From assembly GCA_026414485.1 (NCBI GenBank), contig JAOAIX010000008.1, positions 1 through 64,000 of the forward strand: a stretch of DNA of 64,000 nucleotides. The letters are read 5' to 3'. Both the position numbers and the translations under genes were made by a program. Under the pieces are notes generated by a model. That model searched no databases. It saw only the letters and a program-made list of their open reading frames with translations, and was not told where the DNA came from. This DNA is from Candidatus Bathyarchaeota archaeon (GTDB lineage Archaea; Thermoproteota; Bathyarchaeia; Bathyarchaeales; Bathycorpusculaceae). Below are positions 20,257-29,142 of the stretch, one piece after another; position 1 is the first letter of the stretch, and every line of letters starts with the position of its first letter.

Positions 20257-20291
20257 TGTCTTTCCATAATTAAGTAGAGGTTGAGGCCTTA

Positions 20292-21350
20292 TTAAAATAA
20301 GGCATATGGAAAAGCTGAACCTTTAGGATGTAGCTTACCTTTGATTGGTATGTATTGTCCGCAGACAGGACAACGCGTATCTTTTGTAAGGTTCCAGCAG
20401 GTAATTTCGAAGCTGTAACGTTTAATTACTGTTTCATTGCAATTGGGACAATATGTGTTTTCGGCCGGGTGCCCTGGCACATTTCCTAAATAGACATAGT
20501 TTAAACCAACGTCCTTGCAGACCATGTAAGCATGCTCAAGCGTCTCCACAGGCGTCGCAGGCGTCGTGGTCATTTTGTAGTCAGGGTGAAAACGCAACAA
20601 ATGAAAGGGTGTATCTCTTCCTAAGTAATCTTTAATCCAGATAGCCATATCTTTTATTTTGTCCACGTCATCGCCGATTTTTGGGATAACCAAGTTTGTT
20701 ATTTCTATGTGGGTGCCGTTCAGTTTGAACTCCTTTAATGCATCGAAGATCGGAGAAACCTTGGGCACTGCCGAAAAATTCTTGTAAAAGTTAGGGTCTC
20801 CAGCCGCTTTAAAATCGACAGTGACTGCATCCAAAAAAGGCGCGATTAACCTGACGGCTTCAGGTGTCATGTAGCCGTTGGTTACAAAAGTGTTAAAGAG
20901 CCCCACTTGTTGCGCAATTTTCGCAGTGTCTAAAGCGTATTCCATGTAGATGGTAGGTTCCGTGTATGTGTAACTTATACCCTGACAGCTTTTTTCCTGC
21001 GCCAACTTAACTACAGCTTCAGGTGGAAAATTTTTTCCCAAAACTTCTTTTTCTTGACTGATCATCCAGTTATCGCAGAACTGACAGCAAAAATTGCAGC
21101 CTACCGCCGCTATGGACATCACTAAAGCGCCTGGGTGAAAGTGAGAGAGAGGCTTTTTGCTTATTGGATCAACACATGCGGAAACTGCTTTGCCGTAATT
21201 CAAAGAAAAGAGGGTTCCGCCTTCGTTTTTACGCACTAAACAGAAGCCTTTTGCGCCGTCACTAATGACGCAGCGGCGAGCACAAAGAAAACATTGGACT
21301 TTGTTGTCTTTTTGTTTTTCGTAAAGTAAGGCTTCATGTAGCGCCGACAT
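20292..21350 (-). CDS. amrS: AmmeMemoRadiSam-system radical SAM enzyme
   Basis: A 352-residue PflA-like radical SAM protein of the AmrS type. The N-terminal Cys set CFLCARRCVISDGAKGFCLVR is diagnostic. The radical SAM motif is CNFCCQFC (CX3CX2C) near residue 87, followed by YTEPTIYMEYALDTA. A C-terminal zinc-ribbon-like pair (CPNCNE, CPVCGQ) follows. AmrS is usually found with AmmeMo and Memo domain proteins, whose shared role is unsettled; neither partner is visible nearby. It lies 67 bases downstream of hisI with its own TATA-like CATATTTTTAAG and GAGGCGA ribosome-binding site, so it is probably its own unit with the radical SAM gene behind it. Confidence 0.9.
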   Translation of the reverse strand: MSALHEALLYEKQKDNKVQCFLCARRCVISDGAKGFCLVRKNEGGTLFSLNYGKAVSACVDPISKKPLSHFHPGALVMSIAAVGCNFCCQFCDNWMISQEKEVLGKNFPPEAVVKLAQEKSCQGISYTYTEPTIYMEYALDTAKIAQQVGLFNTFVTNGYMTPEAVRLIAPFLDAVTVDFKAAGDPNFYKNFSAVPKVSPIFDALKEFKLNGTHIEITNLVIPKIGDDVDKIKDMAIWIKDYLGRDTPFHLLRFHPDYKMTTTPATPVETLEHAYMVCKDVGLNYVYLGNVPGHPAENTYCPNCNETVIKRYSFEITCWNLTKDTRCPVCGQYIPIKGKLHPKGSAFPYALF

Positions 21351-21417
21351 AAAGGTCGCCTCATGCTTCGATAAAATAGGTAGTTCGTGAGCAGCTTAAA
21401 AATATGGGGTTTTGGGT

Positions 21418-21768
21418 TTAAAAACTATTCAGATCATCTTTAAGAATGTTATGAAAACAAGTAGTTTTTCCTGTGTGACAAACAGGCCCTTTCTGCTCTA
21501 CAAGGTAAAGCAGCGCATCGTAGTCGCAGTCGACAACAACAGATTTTATTTTCTGTGTGTGTCCAGAGGTTTCACCTTTCATCCAAAGTTGCTGGCGTGA
21601 CCTGCTCCAGTAGTGTGCAAATCCAGTTTGCAACGTTTTCTCTAAAGCTTCCTTATTGACGTATGCCAGCATGAGCAGTTCTTTGCTATTAGCATCTTGC
21701 ACCACAACAGGTATGAGCCCACCCATCTTTTTCCAATCAAGTTTCTGTAACAATGCTTCGTCAGTCAT
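21418..21768 (-). CDS. hisI: Phosphoribosyl-AMP cyclohydrolase
   Basis: A 116-residue HisI that opens the adenine ring of phosphoribosyl-AMP, the third step of histidine synthesis. Motifs: the [18 protein letters not shown] core, the metal-binding region [13 protein letters not shown], and CHTGKTTCF. It is the last gene of the histidine operon and overlaps hisF by 4 bases (ATGA). It has only the cyclohydrolase domain: the phosphoribosyl-ATP pyrophosphatase domain (HisE), which is often fused or adjacent, is absent here. Confidence 0.95.
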   Translation of the reverse strand: MTDEALLQKLDWKKMGGLIPVVVQDANSKELLMLAYVNKEALEKTLQTGFAHYWSRSRQQLWMKGETSGHTQKIKSVVVDCDYDALLYLVEQKGPVCHTGKTTCFHNILKDDLNSF

Positions 21769-22568
21769 GACCGAATTATCACCCCCTGCTTACGTAAGTA
21801 TTCCTTGATAACAGGCACTGGGTATTTGTTGTAGTGAAAAACTGAGGCTGCTAAGGCTGCATCTGCCTTGCCCTTCGTAAACGCCTCTAAGAAGTGCTCA
21901 GGTCTGCCTGCACCACCACTGGCTATAACGGGCACGGTCACTCTTTCAGAAAGTGCACGCGTCAACTCGAGGTCGTAGCCGTCTTCTGTTCCATCGCGGT
22001 CCATCGAAGTTACCAAGAATTCTCCTGCGCCTAGCTTCATAGCTCTTGTTGCCCACTGAAGGGCATCAATACCTGTGGGTTTACGGCCGCCATAAGTGTA
22101 AACTTCAAACCACACTGGACCAGTGGAGGTTTGAATGGTAACTTTGCCCTGTTCGATTTTGCGGTTTCGTTTGGCGTCTATAGCTACCACGACGCATTGC
22201 TGTCCGAAAAGGTCGGCAAGTTTAGTTATCAAGTCAGGGTTTTGAACTGCAGCGGTGTTCACGGAAACTTTGTCAGCTCCACTACACAGAATTAACCGGG
22301 CGTCTGCTGTGGTGCGGATACCGCCGCCCACTGTGAATGGTATGTTTATGGCTTTTGCTACGCCTTCCACTATGTCGCGTAAGGTTTCACGGTTATCTGA
22401 AGAGGCAGTTATATCTAAGAAAACCAATTCATCTGCTCCTGCGTCAGAGTAACGTTTTGCCAACTCAACAGGGTCGCCTGCATTTTTCAGATTAAGGAAG
22501 TTTATGCCTTTGACGACGCAACCGCCCGTCACGTCCAAACATGGAATTATACGTTTAGCTAGGGGCAT
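21765..22568 (-). CDS. hisF: Imidazole glycerol phosphate synthase, cyclase subunit
   Basis: A 267-residue (beta/alpha)8 cyclase. With HisH it converts PRFAR and ammonia to imidazole glycerol phosphate and AICAR. The N-terminal catalytic Asp is in [10 protein letters not shown]; further motifs are [22 protein letters not shown] and the late phosphate site TSMDRDGT followed by [13 protein letters not shown]. It overlaps hisI by 4 bases and follows hisA by 2 bases. Length and motifs are normal for the family. Confidence 0.97.
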   Translation of the reverse strand: MPLAKRIIPCLDVTGGCVVKGINFLNLKNAGDPVELAKRYSDAGADELVFLDITASSDNRETLRDIVEGVAKAINIPFTVGGGIRTTADARLILCSGADKVSVNTAAVQNPDLITKLADLFGQQCVVVAIDAKRNRKIEQGKVTIQTSTGPVWFEVYTYGGRKPTGIDALQWATRAMKLGAGEFLVTSMDRDGTEDGYDLELTRALSERVTVPVIASGGAGRPEHFLEAFTKGKADAALAASVFHYNKYPVPVIKEYLRKQGVIIRS

Positions 22569-22570
22569 TG

Positions 22571-23296
22571 CTATGCCTCCTTGACTGTTTTTATAGCCTC
22601 TGTTAACGTAAATCTACCTTCGTAGATGGCTTTTCCAACTACAGCACCTGCCACGCCTACATTTTTGAGCGCAACCAAATCTTTCAGGTTGCTTATACCG
22701 CCTGCAGCTATGATGTTCAAATCTTGATTTTGGCAGGCTTGATGTAGCGTCTCAAGGTCTGGTCCCTCCAGCATTCCGTCTTTGGCTATGGATGTTATGA
22801 GAAAGGTTTTGACGCCCATTTTGGAAAATTTTTCCAAGGCCTGGTTTACTGTAAATGACGTGGGAGTCTGCCAGCCTGAAACCATTACCTTGCCGTCTTT
22901 ATTGTCCAACGCCACAATTAAGGGCTCGCTGCCAAACTTTTTCTGAACCCGTGTTACCACGCTGGGTTCGCTGAACGCCAACACACCTAATATAACGTAG
23001 TTTATGCCTGACTTGAGGAGACGCTCTATTGTTTCAAATGAGTGAATACCGCCGCCTACCTGAATTGGTAAAGCTGTGGCTTTTGCGATTTCCTCCACTA
23101 CGTCAAGATTATTTCCGCGTTTAAACGTAGCATCTAAATCAATGAGATGTAGTCGCTCTGCGCCTTGACTTTTCCACTTCAAAGCAACCTCTACGGGTGT
23201 ACCTAGATAATCATAGACTTTGGCTGTATTTGGGTCACCACGGCTTAAGCGGACCACTTGGCCGTTTATCAAGTCAATGGCGGGGATAACTTTCAT
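22571..23296 (-). CDS. hisA: ProFAR isomerase
   Basis: A 241-residue (beta/alpha)8 isomerase that converts ProFAR to PRFAR in histidine synthesis. The catalytic Asp lies in [35 protein letters not shown] and the second acid in [13 protein letters not shown] follow, then [13 protein letters not shown]. It is related to HisF by ancient duplication. It sits between hisH (6-base gap) and hisF, in the middle of the operon. Confidence 0.97.
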   Translation of the reverse strand: MKVIPAIDLINGQVVRLSRGDPNTAKVYDYLGTPVEVALKWKSQGAERLHLIDLDATFKRGNNLDVVEEIAKATALPIQVGGGIHSFETIERLLKSGINYVILGVLAFSEPSVVTRVQKKFGSEPLIVALDNKDGKVMVSGWQTPTSFTVNQALEKFSKMGVKTFLITSIAKDGMLEGPDLETLHQACQNQDLNIIAAGGISNLKDLVALKNVGVAGAVVGKAIYEGRFTLTEAIKTVKEA

Positions 23297-23302
23297 TGAC
23301 AG

Positions 23303-23908
23303 TCACCTAGATACGATTCGGGCGAAGTTTTGCAGAATCTGCAACCCCACGTCGCCGCTTTTTTCAGGGTGAAACTGGGTACCAAAAATGTTTTTGTCTG
23401 CTACTGCAGAAGTGAATAAGTTACTGTACTCCGTTTGAGCGCAAATTATCGTTTTATCTTCAGGTTCTGGATATAGTGAATGCACAAAATACACGTAAGC
23501 ACCGTCAGAGACGCCGTCGAATAGCTCGTTTTGCTTCACTATTCTCAGCGAGTTCCAGCCCATGTGGGGAATTTTCAAGTTTCCTTTTAAACGGATATTT
23601 TTCCCTTTAAATAAGGCTAAGCCTTCGCCTGGACCTTCTTCGCTTGTCTGAAAGAAAAGTTGTAGCCCAAGACAAATTCCAAGGATGGGTACTCCATCCT
23701 GTACGACGTTCACTAAGTCAGATTTTACTGGCGCTAGCGATTTGGAGGCGGCCGTAAAGTTTCCCACCCCCGGTAAGGTTATTGCATCGGCTTTTTTCAG
23801 TTGTGTATCTGGCGGAGTAATTTTCGCGTTTAGACCTACTTTTTCCAAGGCGACTTTGAGGCTGAGCAGGTTGCCCACCCCGTAGTCTAAGATGAATACC
23901 TGTGTCAT
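23303..23908 (-). CDS. hisH: Imidazole glycerol phosphate synthase, glutamine amidotransferase subunit
   Basis: A 201-residue class I glutaminase that supplies ammonia to HisF. The catalytic Cys is in GICLGLQLFF (near residue 80); the His-Glu pair is in GTQFHPEKSG near the C-terminus. The N-terminus DYGVGNLLSL and the GVGNF oxyanion-strand motif are typical. Its start codon shares one base with the hisB stop (TGATG), suggesting translational coupling. Confidence 0.96.
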   Translation of the reverse strand: MTQVFILDYGVGNLLSLKVALEKVGLNAKITPPDTQLKKADAITLPGVGNFTAASKSLAPVKSDLVNVVQDGVPILGICLGLQLFFQTSEEGPGEGLALFKGKNIRLKGNLKIPHMGWNSLRIVKQNELFDGVSDGAYVYFVHSLYPEPEDKTIICAQTEYSNLFTSAVADKNIFGTQFHPEKSGDVGLQILQNFARIVSR

Positions 23909-24483
23909 CAGATGGCTCCTTTTGAGCTGGGAACTCCTTTTCTGCGTGGATCCATTGTTATCGCTTGTTTTAGGCTGAGCGCCAAGGCTTTGATGGCGGC
24001 TTCTGCTTTGTGGTGGTCGTTGCCACCGTATTCGGTCCAGATGTGAATGTTTGCGGTAAGCGATGTGGATAAGGTTTCAAAGAAGTGGGCGACATCTTCG
24101 GTTTGCATATCTTCAATTTTTTTGCCGCGTAACTTCAAGTTAATAACAGCGTAGGGGCGTTTAACAAGATCTACGGCTGCAGAAGCTAACGAATCATCCA
24201 TTGGCACAGTTGCGTATCCAAAGCGGTTTATGCCTTCGCGGCTGTTTAGGGCTTTGCTTAGGGCGTCTCCTAGGCCGATGGCTAAGTCTTCTATGGCGTG
24301 GTGTTTGAGATCCCCTTTAACCTTGGCTGTAACGTCGATAAGGCTGTGCGTTGAAAAGGAGGTCAAGAGGTGGTCAAAAAAGCCTATGCCTGTGTCAACT
24401 TCAATTTTGCCTTCACCGTCAAGGTTCACTTTAACGGTAACTTCAGTTTCCCGGGTTTTTCTATAGACTTCGGCGGTTCTCAT
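23908..24483 (-). CDS. hisB: Imidazoleglycerol-phosphate dehydratase
   Basis: A 191-residue monofunctional dehydratase that turns imidazole glycerol phosphate into imidazole acetol phosphate. Both duplicated halves have manganese ligands: GFFDHLL and HHAIEDLAIGLG in the first, and NDHHKAEAAIKAL in the second. No HAD-type histidinol-phosphatase domain is fused, unlike the enterobacterial HisB. It overlaps hisC by 4 bases and meets hisH by 1 base. Confidence 0.96.
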   Translation of the reverse strand: MRTAEVYRKTRETEVTVKVNLDGEGKIEVDTGIGFFDHLLTSFSTHSLIDVTAKVKGDLKHHAIEDLAIGLGDALSKALNSREGINRFGYATVPMDDSLASAAVDLVKRPYAVINLKLRGKKIEDMQTEDVAHFFETLSTSLTANIHIWTEYGGNDHHKAEAAIKALALSLKQAITMDPRRKGVPSSKGAI

Positions 24484-25601
24484 GCTTCTTCCTCCATGTA
24501 CGCTTTTAGAGCTGTAATTAGTTTAAGGTTCATTTCAGGTAAACCCACTGTGCTCCGCAAGCAGTTTTCATACACGAGTATCTTGCCAAGTTTCTTGATG
24601 ACTAAACCCTTCTGTAGGGCGCGCTCGTAGACCTCTTCATAGGATTTGAGGGTGTTGAAGAGCACAAAGTTTGCCTTGGAATCGAACGCTTGAACACCTT
24701 TTATCTGGTTGAGTTGGTTTATGAGGTTTCTGCGTTCTGCTTTCAGTGCTTTGACACTCTCTTGCACAAGATTGATGTTTTCCAGCATCTTTCTACCCAT
24801 ACTTAAAGAAACGACGTTAACGGGGTAGGGCGCAGGCGTTTTATCAAGCGCCTTGGCAAGGTTTGGGTTGGCTACCGCGTAACCCAACCGAAGCCCGGCT
24901 AAACTGAAAGCTTTAGAAAACGTACGTAGCACAATTAGGTTTTCGTATCTGCTTATAAGTGGAACCACTGAGAAATCAGCGTACTCGGCGTAAGCTTCAT
25001 CAACCAGCACTATGCCTGGGAACTCTTCGGTTAGAGCTTGAATTTCTTCTAGTTTAAGTTGGTTGGCGGTGGGGTTATTTGGGGAACACAGGTATAGAAG
25101 TTTGCTTTTTTTGTTGAAGGCCGTGCGCATGCCGTTAATGTCTATCGAGAAGTCGTTTTTCAGGGGCACAGCTACGAAGTTGGCGTTTTGATACTGTACG
25201 CAGTACTTGAAAACTGTGAATGTAGGGGTGAATGTTACTGCGTTGTTTCCAGCGTCTAGGAATATACGAATTACACGTTCCATGACTTCGTCGCTACTGT
25301 TTCCTATGGTTATGCTGTCAACTGGGATTTTGAGGTAGTCGCTGATTTTTTCTTTGAGAAGAGTTTCTTCTTCTTGTGGATAAATTCGAAAGTCACATTC
25401 TTCAGCCACTTGTTTGAGAAGAGGGATGACTTTTTCTCGTGGAATATAGAGGTTCTCATTGTAGTTTAACTTCACGATATCATTCAATTTGAGGCCGTAT
25501 TGCTTTGCTATGGCTTCGTTGGTTTTTTCTGGCGTGTAATTCTCAGAGTCTTGCAATTTTGCAATTTTCGTTTCCAGCCACTGTTTACAGTCTTTGTTCA
25601 T
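24480..25601 (-). CDS. hisC: Histidinol-phosphate aminotransferase
   Basis: A 373-residue fold-type I PLP aminotransferase. The PLP lysine is in RTFSKAFSLAGLRLGY near residue 230; YLCSPNNPTAN and VDEAYAEYAD are standard cofactor-pocket motifs. It converts imidazole acetol phosphate and glutamate to histidinol phosphate. It overlaps both hisD and hisB by 4 bases in a tightly packed operon. Broad aminotransferases share these motifs, but the operon fixes the role. Confidence 0.95.
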   Translation of the reverse strand: MNKDCKQWLETKIAKLQDSENYTPEKTNEAIAKQYGLKLNDIVKLNYNENLYIPREKVIPLLKQVAEECDFRIYPQEEETLLKEKISDYLKIPVDSITIGNSSDEVMERVIRIFLDAGNNAVTFTPTFTVFKYCVQYQNANFVAVPLKNDFSIDINGMRTAFNKKSKLLYLCSPNNPTANQLKLEEIQALTEEFPGIVLVDEAYAEYADFSVVPLISRYENLIVLRTFSKAFSLAGLRLGYAVANPNLAKALDKTPAPYPVNVVSLSMGRKMLENINLVQESVKALKAERRNLINQLNQIKGVQAFDSKANFVLFNTLKSYEEVYERALQKGLVIKKLGKILVYENCLRSTVGLPEMNLKLITALKAYMEEEA

Positions 25602-26902
25602 TCTTTGAATCTTGCCTCCACTGCGCGATAGTGATTTGGAAGATTCTCTGTATCCGTGAGCACCTTGATGCTTTCTTTGACTTTTTGCAAACCGTCTTTG
25701 GTGCTTTCCACGATATTAACGCGACGCAAGAAATCAAGAACACTCAAGCCTGAGAAGGAGTGCCCAAAACCTGCAGTGGGTAACACGTGATTAGTTCCAC
25801 TGGCATAGTCACTTAATGCAACAGGACTGTATGGTCCAACAAGGATGACGCCGGCAGAAGTTATTTTTTCAGCAATTTTCTGTGCGTCCCGTGTTATTAT
25901 TTCCAAGTGTTCAGGAGCGAAAACATTTGCTAGCTCAACCATCTCCTCTACGGTTTGGCAAACAATTATGAAACTATAGGTTGAAAGAGCTGCTTTAACT
26001 ATGTCAGCACGCGCGGTTGAAACGGACAGTTCTTCTAACGCCGCTGCTACAGCTTGGGCAAACCTTTTGGATGTTGTTATCAGCCCTGCAATGCTGTCTG
26101 CACCATGCTCTGCCTGTGAGATCATGTCTGCCGCAACTATTTGTGGGTTTGCTGTTTCATCTGCCAAGACGAGAACTTCGCTGGGTCCAGCAGGCACATC
26201 TATGGCTACATCTTGGGAAACCAAAATTTTTGCTATTGTGACGTATGTGCTGCCTGGCCCCACAATTTTTTTAACTGCTTTTATGGTTTTTGTTCCGTAA
26301 GCCATAGCGGCTATGGCTTGAGCGCCGCCTACTTTGTAGATTTCTTCTACACCGCATATGTCGGAAGCTACTAAAATCAGAGGGTTGATTGTTCCTTGCT
26401 CCGTCGGAGGCGAACAGACTACTACTCTTTTGACGCCTGCGATTTTCGCTGGAAGTGCAGTCATAACCACGGTGCTGGGGTAAACGGCGCGCCCGCCGGG
26501 AACATAGCAACCTACGCTTTCAAGGGGACGTAGCACCGTTTGAACGGTGATGCCTTCACAAGAGGTTTGTATGGGTATTTGCCTTAAGGCGTGTTTTTCT
26601 CTTGAGGCAAGTCTGTCCTTCATGAGTTTTAGAGCTGCTATTTGTTCTTGTTTGACTTTTCTGTAGGCGTTTTCAATTTCTTTTTGGGTCACCTGTAATG
26701 TTTGTTCGGTCAATTGCACTTTGTCAAATTTCTCTGTGAATTCAAAGAGAGCCGCGTCACCGTTAAGTCGCACCTGCGATATTATGTGTCTGATTTTTGC
26801 TTCCAGTGAAGCGTTGTCTTTTTCAACAGGGTTTTTTCTTTTGAACCAGTCCGCTGGCAAATTTGGGGTTTTCCAGACATTTATGCAGGGTTTGTTTGGC
26901 AT
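25598..26902 (-). CDS. hisD: Histidinol dehydrogenase
   Basis: A 434-residue NAD-dependent, zinc-containing dehydrogenase that oxidises histidinol to histidine in two steps. Diagnostic motifs: CYVPGGRAVYPSTVVM, IYKVGGAQAIAAMAYGT, IVGPGSTYV, DVPAGPSEVLVLAD, AEHGADS with the metal/catalytic residues, and the C-terminal FAPEHLE and DYASGTNHVLPT. It overlaps hisG by 22 bases and hisC by 4 bases. Confidence 0.97.
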   Translation of the reverse strand: MPNKPCINVWKTPNLPADWFKRKNPVEKDNASLEAKIRHIISQVRLNGDAALFEFTEKFDKVQLTEQTLQVTQKEIENAYRKVKQEQIAALKLMKDRLASREKHALRQIPIQTSCEGITVQTVLRPLESVGCYVPGGRAVYPSTVVMTALPAKIAGVKRVVVCSPPTEQGTINPLILVASDICGVEEIYKVGGAQAIAAMAYGTKTIKAVKKIVGPGSTYVTIAKILVSQDVAIDVPAGPSEVLVLADETANPQIVAADMISQAEHGADSIAGLITTSKRFAQAVAAALEELSVSTARADIVKAALSTYSFIIVCQTVEEMVELANVFAPEHLEIITRDAQKIAEKITSAGVILVGPYSPVALSDYASGTNHVLPTAGFGHSFSGLSVLDFLRRVNIVESTKDGLQKVKESIKVLTDTENLPNHYRAVEARFKE

Positions 26903-27885
26903 TTACCTTCTTTTCTCCTGACTATCTCATCCAACGCCAGCACTTGCCGTGGTTCATAAACTACTATACCTTGCGCGAGTTTTCGGATTTTAGGCAACAA
27001 CTCTATGAAGCAGTCTTTTTCAATAATTGTGTTTACACCGCACCAGTTTTCATCTGCCAACGGCGAAATTGTGGGATTTTTTAATGCTGGCAGCTCGCTG
27101 AGTAGCTTCTGCAGATTTGACTTTTTGACGTTCACAAAAATGTGGATTCTCTTGGAGCCATCAACCACGCCTTTGAGCAAGCTGAGTATGTCATAGATTT
27201 TCTCGCTTTTCTGCGGATCCTCCATGGTTTTCTTGTTTGCTATGAGCACTGCCGAAGAAGTCATCACGGTATCTATAATTTTCAGGTTGTTGGCTTCTAT
27301 TGTGGAGCCTGTTTCAGTTACATCAATTATGCAATCTGAGTTCTCCGGCGGCTTGGCTTCGGTTGCTCCAAAGGAGAGGAAAATTTTAACTCTGGGGTTG
27401 TCGCCTTTTCGCCACCACGGTGTCACAATCATGGGGTTGCTTTCGCCAAAGCGGTTCTTGTATGCTGGTTGATTTTTGATGTATTCTGAAGCTATGTTGA
27501 GATATTCAGTGGAGACACGGAAGTTCTTGCCTTTACTCCAGACTTCCTCCATAAAGTTGTTCACGGAGTTCATTTTTTCACTTATACTTTTTGGGACGGC
27601 AACAACAAGTCTTATTTTTCCATATTCCAGATTCTGCAGAATTTCCACGTCAGCGCGGGTTTCCTTAATCCAGTCTTGTCCTGTGATGCCCAAGTCTTGA
27701 AGACCTTCACCAACAAAGACTGGAATTTCTTGGGGTCGAAGGATTTTAAGTTCTATATTTGGATCGTTTATGGTAGGTCGATATGTGCGTTCTTGACCTG
27801 AAATTTTGTATCCTGAACGCCCAAAGAAGTCGTAGGTTGCTTTGGCTAGAGAGCCTGCAGGTAGAGCTAATTTGACTTTATCCAT
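26881..27885 (-). CDS. hisG: ATP phosphoribosyltransferase, long form
   Basis: A 334-residue HisG, first enzyme of histidine synthesis (ATP + PRPP to phosphoribosyl-ATP). The start LALPAGSLAKATYDFFGRSGY, the FVGEGLQDLGITGQDWI region, VVAVPKS and the PRPP loop DVTETGSTIEANNL are present. A C-terminal domain of about 85 residues (KRIHIFVNVKKSNLQKLL, ending RKLAQGIVVYE) is the ACT-like regulatory domain of the long form, so no HisZ partner is needed and feedback by histidine is expected. It heads the operon. The ATG has AGGTGA six bases upstream and an AT-rich element beyond it. Confidence 0.95.
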   Translation of the reverse strand: MDKVKLALPAGSLAKATYDFFGRSGYKISGQERTYRPTINDPNIELKILRPQEIPVFVGEGLQDLGITGQDWIKETRADVEILQNLEYGKIRLVVAVPKSISEKMNSVNNFMEEVWSKGKNFRVSTEYLNIASEYIKNQPAYKNRFGESNPMIVTPWWRKGDNPRVKIFLSFGATEAKPPENSDCIIDVTETGSTIEANNLKIIDTVMTSSAVLIANKKTMEDPQKSEKIYDILSLLKGVVDGSKRIHIFVNVKKSNLQKLLSELPALKNPTISPLADENWCGVNTIIEKDCFIELLPKIRKLAQGIVVYEPRQVLALDEIVRRKEGKCQTNPA

Positions 27886-28147
27886 TTTTTGTCACCTAAA
27901 TTTTTAATTAAACTATAGTTCAGTTTTTTTGTTAGAAAACTCTTTGAAAAGTTCATTGCGGCTTGCTGAGAGATGCGGACTATAGAGTGAAATTTTGTGC
28001 TTAGGAAAGCACTGTACTGATTGCCTTTATTGGAGATGAAGGCAACCGCCTTTTGTGAACGCGATCCCTCATTTTTCGCCACTGAAATGCAACCATAAGC
28101 AAGCCTAGCTAATAAACATATCTTAGCAGCGACAAAGGCATTTAAAC

Positions 28148-28744
28148 TTAAACCTCAGCAGTCACAGGCGTCGCACTTCTTTTGACTTCGAAAACAAGAG
28201 GGGGAACTACCGTTTTCACTTCCAAAGTGACGCCTAAAAGCGTCTCCATTAGACCTGCTAAAACTTCTGGTTCGCTAATGAAGGGTGTTTTTACTATGAG
28301 GTACTTGTCTTTTAAAGAGAAGTCACCCCAGCCTTGCACACTTAACCTTTTGAAAACCTTTGACCAGTTATCAGAGGTAATTGTCGACACGTCCAGGGTT
28401 GTTTCCATGGAAACTTTCATAGCAACTCCCATTGTTTTGCCCAATATACGCCGTTTTTCTTTTGGAACCTGCTTAATCAGCAAAGTTATTAATTCAACAT
28501 TAACGAAGGCGACACGGCTTATGCCAAAGTAGTATTCTCCGGGAAAACGCCAGTCTTCAATCATCATGTTCTTGTAGATTGTGAGCATTTTTGAGATGAG
28601 GTGTTTAATTCCAGGTTCTTTGCCTTCACTTATAAGTTGATCAACATATTGTCGCTCGTCTTTTTCTAGGATTATTGTTGTTCTTTTTGTTGCACTTTCT
28701 GTAGAATCTGTGGAGTGCCGGGAAGGTTTACGATTACTTTGCAT
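28148..28744 (-). CDS. Ribbon-helix-helix-like protein with unknown C-terminal domain
   Basis: A 198-residue protein. Residues about 20-55 (KRTTIILEKDERQYVDQLISE) look like a MetJ/Arc-type ribbon-helix-helix DNA-binding segment. The remaining roughly 140 residues, including FKRLSVQGWGDFSLKDK and VLAGLMETLLGV, suggest a small alpha/beta sensor domain, perhaps V4R-like, but I cannot name it. A TATA box 25 bases upstream of the ATG and lack of any Shine-Dalgarno point to a leaderless transcript. It stands alone between the his operon and a small membrane protein. A transcription regulator with a ligand-binding domain is the likeliest reading. Confidence 0.7.
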   Translation of the reverse strand: MQSNRKPSRHSTDSTESATKRTTIILEKDERQYVDQLISEGKEPGIKHLISKMLTIYKNMMIEDWRFPGEYYFGISRVAFVNVELITLLIKQVPKEKRRILGKTMGVAMKVSMETTLDVSTITSDNWSKVFKRLSVQGWGDFSLKDKYLIVKTPFISEPEVLAGLMETLLGVTLEVKTVVPPLVFEVKRSATPVTAEV

Positions 28745-28764
28745 ATAAAGTATATCTATGTGAA

Positions 28765-28773
28765 TATTTTATA
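28765..28773 (-). promoter_or_regulatory. TATA box, leaderless promoter of the RHH-like gene
   Basis: The minus strand reads ATATAAAAT. Its centre is 25 bases from the ATG at 28744, the spacing that puts transcription start at the start codon. Confidence 0.55.
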
Positions 28774-28833
28774 TGCCTTTCCAAAATTCCCAGAATACAA
28801 AGAAGACTTAATAGCAGAGGTAAACATTTTAGA

Positions 28834-28900
28834 AAATTGCCGATGACGTATCTTTAAAGCTGAGTTGATGATGCACCCTAGGGTATCTGAGGCATTTTTA
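28834..28900 (+). ncRNA. Possible C/D box guide RNA
   Basis: The order of boxes fits a C/D sRNA: GATGA (28843-28847), 13 bases, CTGA (28861-28864), TGATGA (28867-28872), 15 bases, CTGA (28888-28891). Flanks AAAATTGCC and GGCATTTTT can pair over 8 of 9 positions. A TATA-like CTTAATAG near 28809-28816 would start transcription close to 28836. Against it: the first C box lacks the usual RU, the second guide is longer than the normal 12, and its centre is a palindrome. Confidence 0.3.
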
Positions 28901-29116
28901 TTCGATGACTTTGTTTTTCAGTAGATACCACAATAGCATCATCCCCACGGCGAATAAAATGAAGCCTGTGGCAAATGAGACAGCAAGGTTTACCTTGAGA
29001 ATGACGGCAAGCACGTAGATGCCGTAGGTGGGACCTGCAAAAATAAGTATAACTGAGACTAACGTGAGGAGAGTTCTCCAGAATTTGGAGCTAAACAAAG
29101 TTTGGGTTTCAGTCAT
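28898..29116 (-). CDS. Small two-helix membrane protein
   Basis: A 72-residue protein with two predicted membrane helices (residues about 15-36 and 42-64) and a short charged C-terminus (KNKVIE). The polar N-terminus starts MTETQ. I do not recognise the family. It lies 26 bases downstream of the PAC2-family gene on the same strand and is probably cotranscribed with it. Its 3' end abuts the possible C/D box RNA on the other strand. Confidence 0.7.
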   Translation of the reverse strand: MTETQTLFSSKFWRTLLTLVSVILIFAGPTYGIYVLAVILKVNLAVSFATGFILFAVGMMLLWYLLKNKVIE

Positions 29117-29142
29117 GAATATTCGTCCAACAGGAGTTTCTG

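Noticed and set aside
27867-28082. Small minus-strand frame over the his promoter
   Set aside because: It overlaps the hisG start and promoter, has unlikely composition and no recognisable motif.
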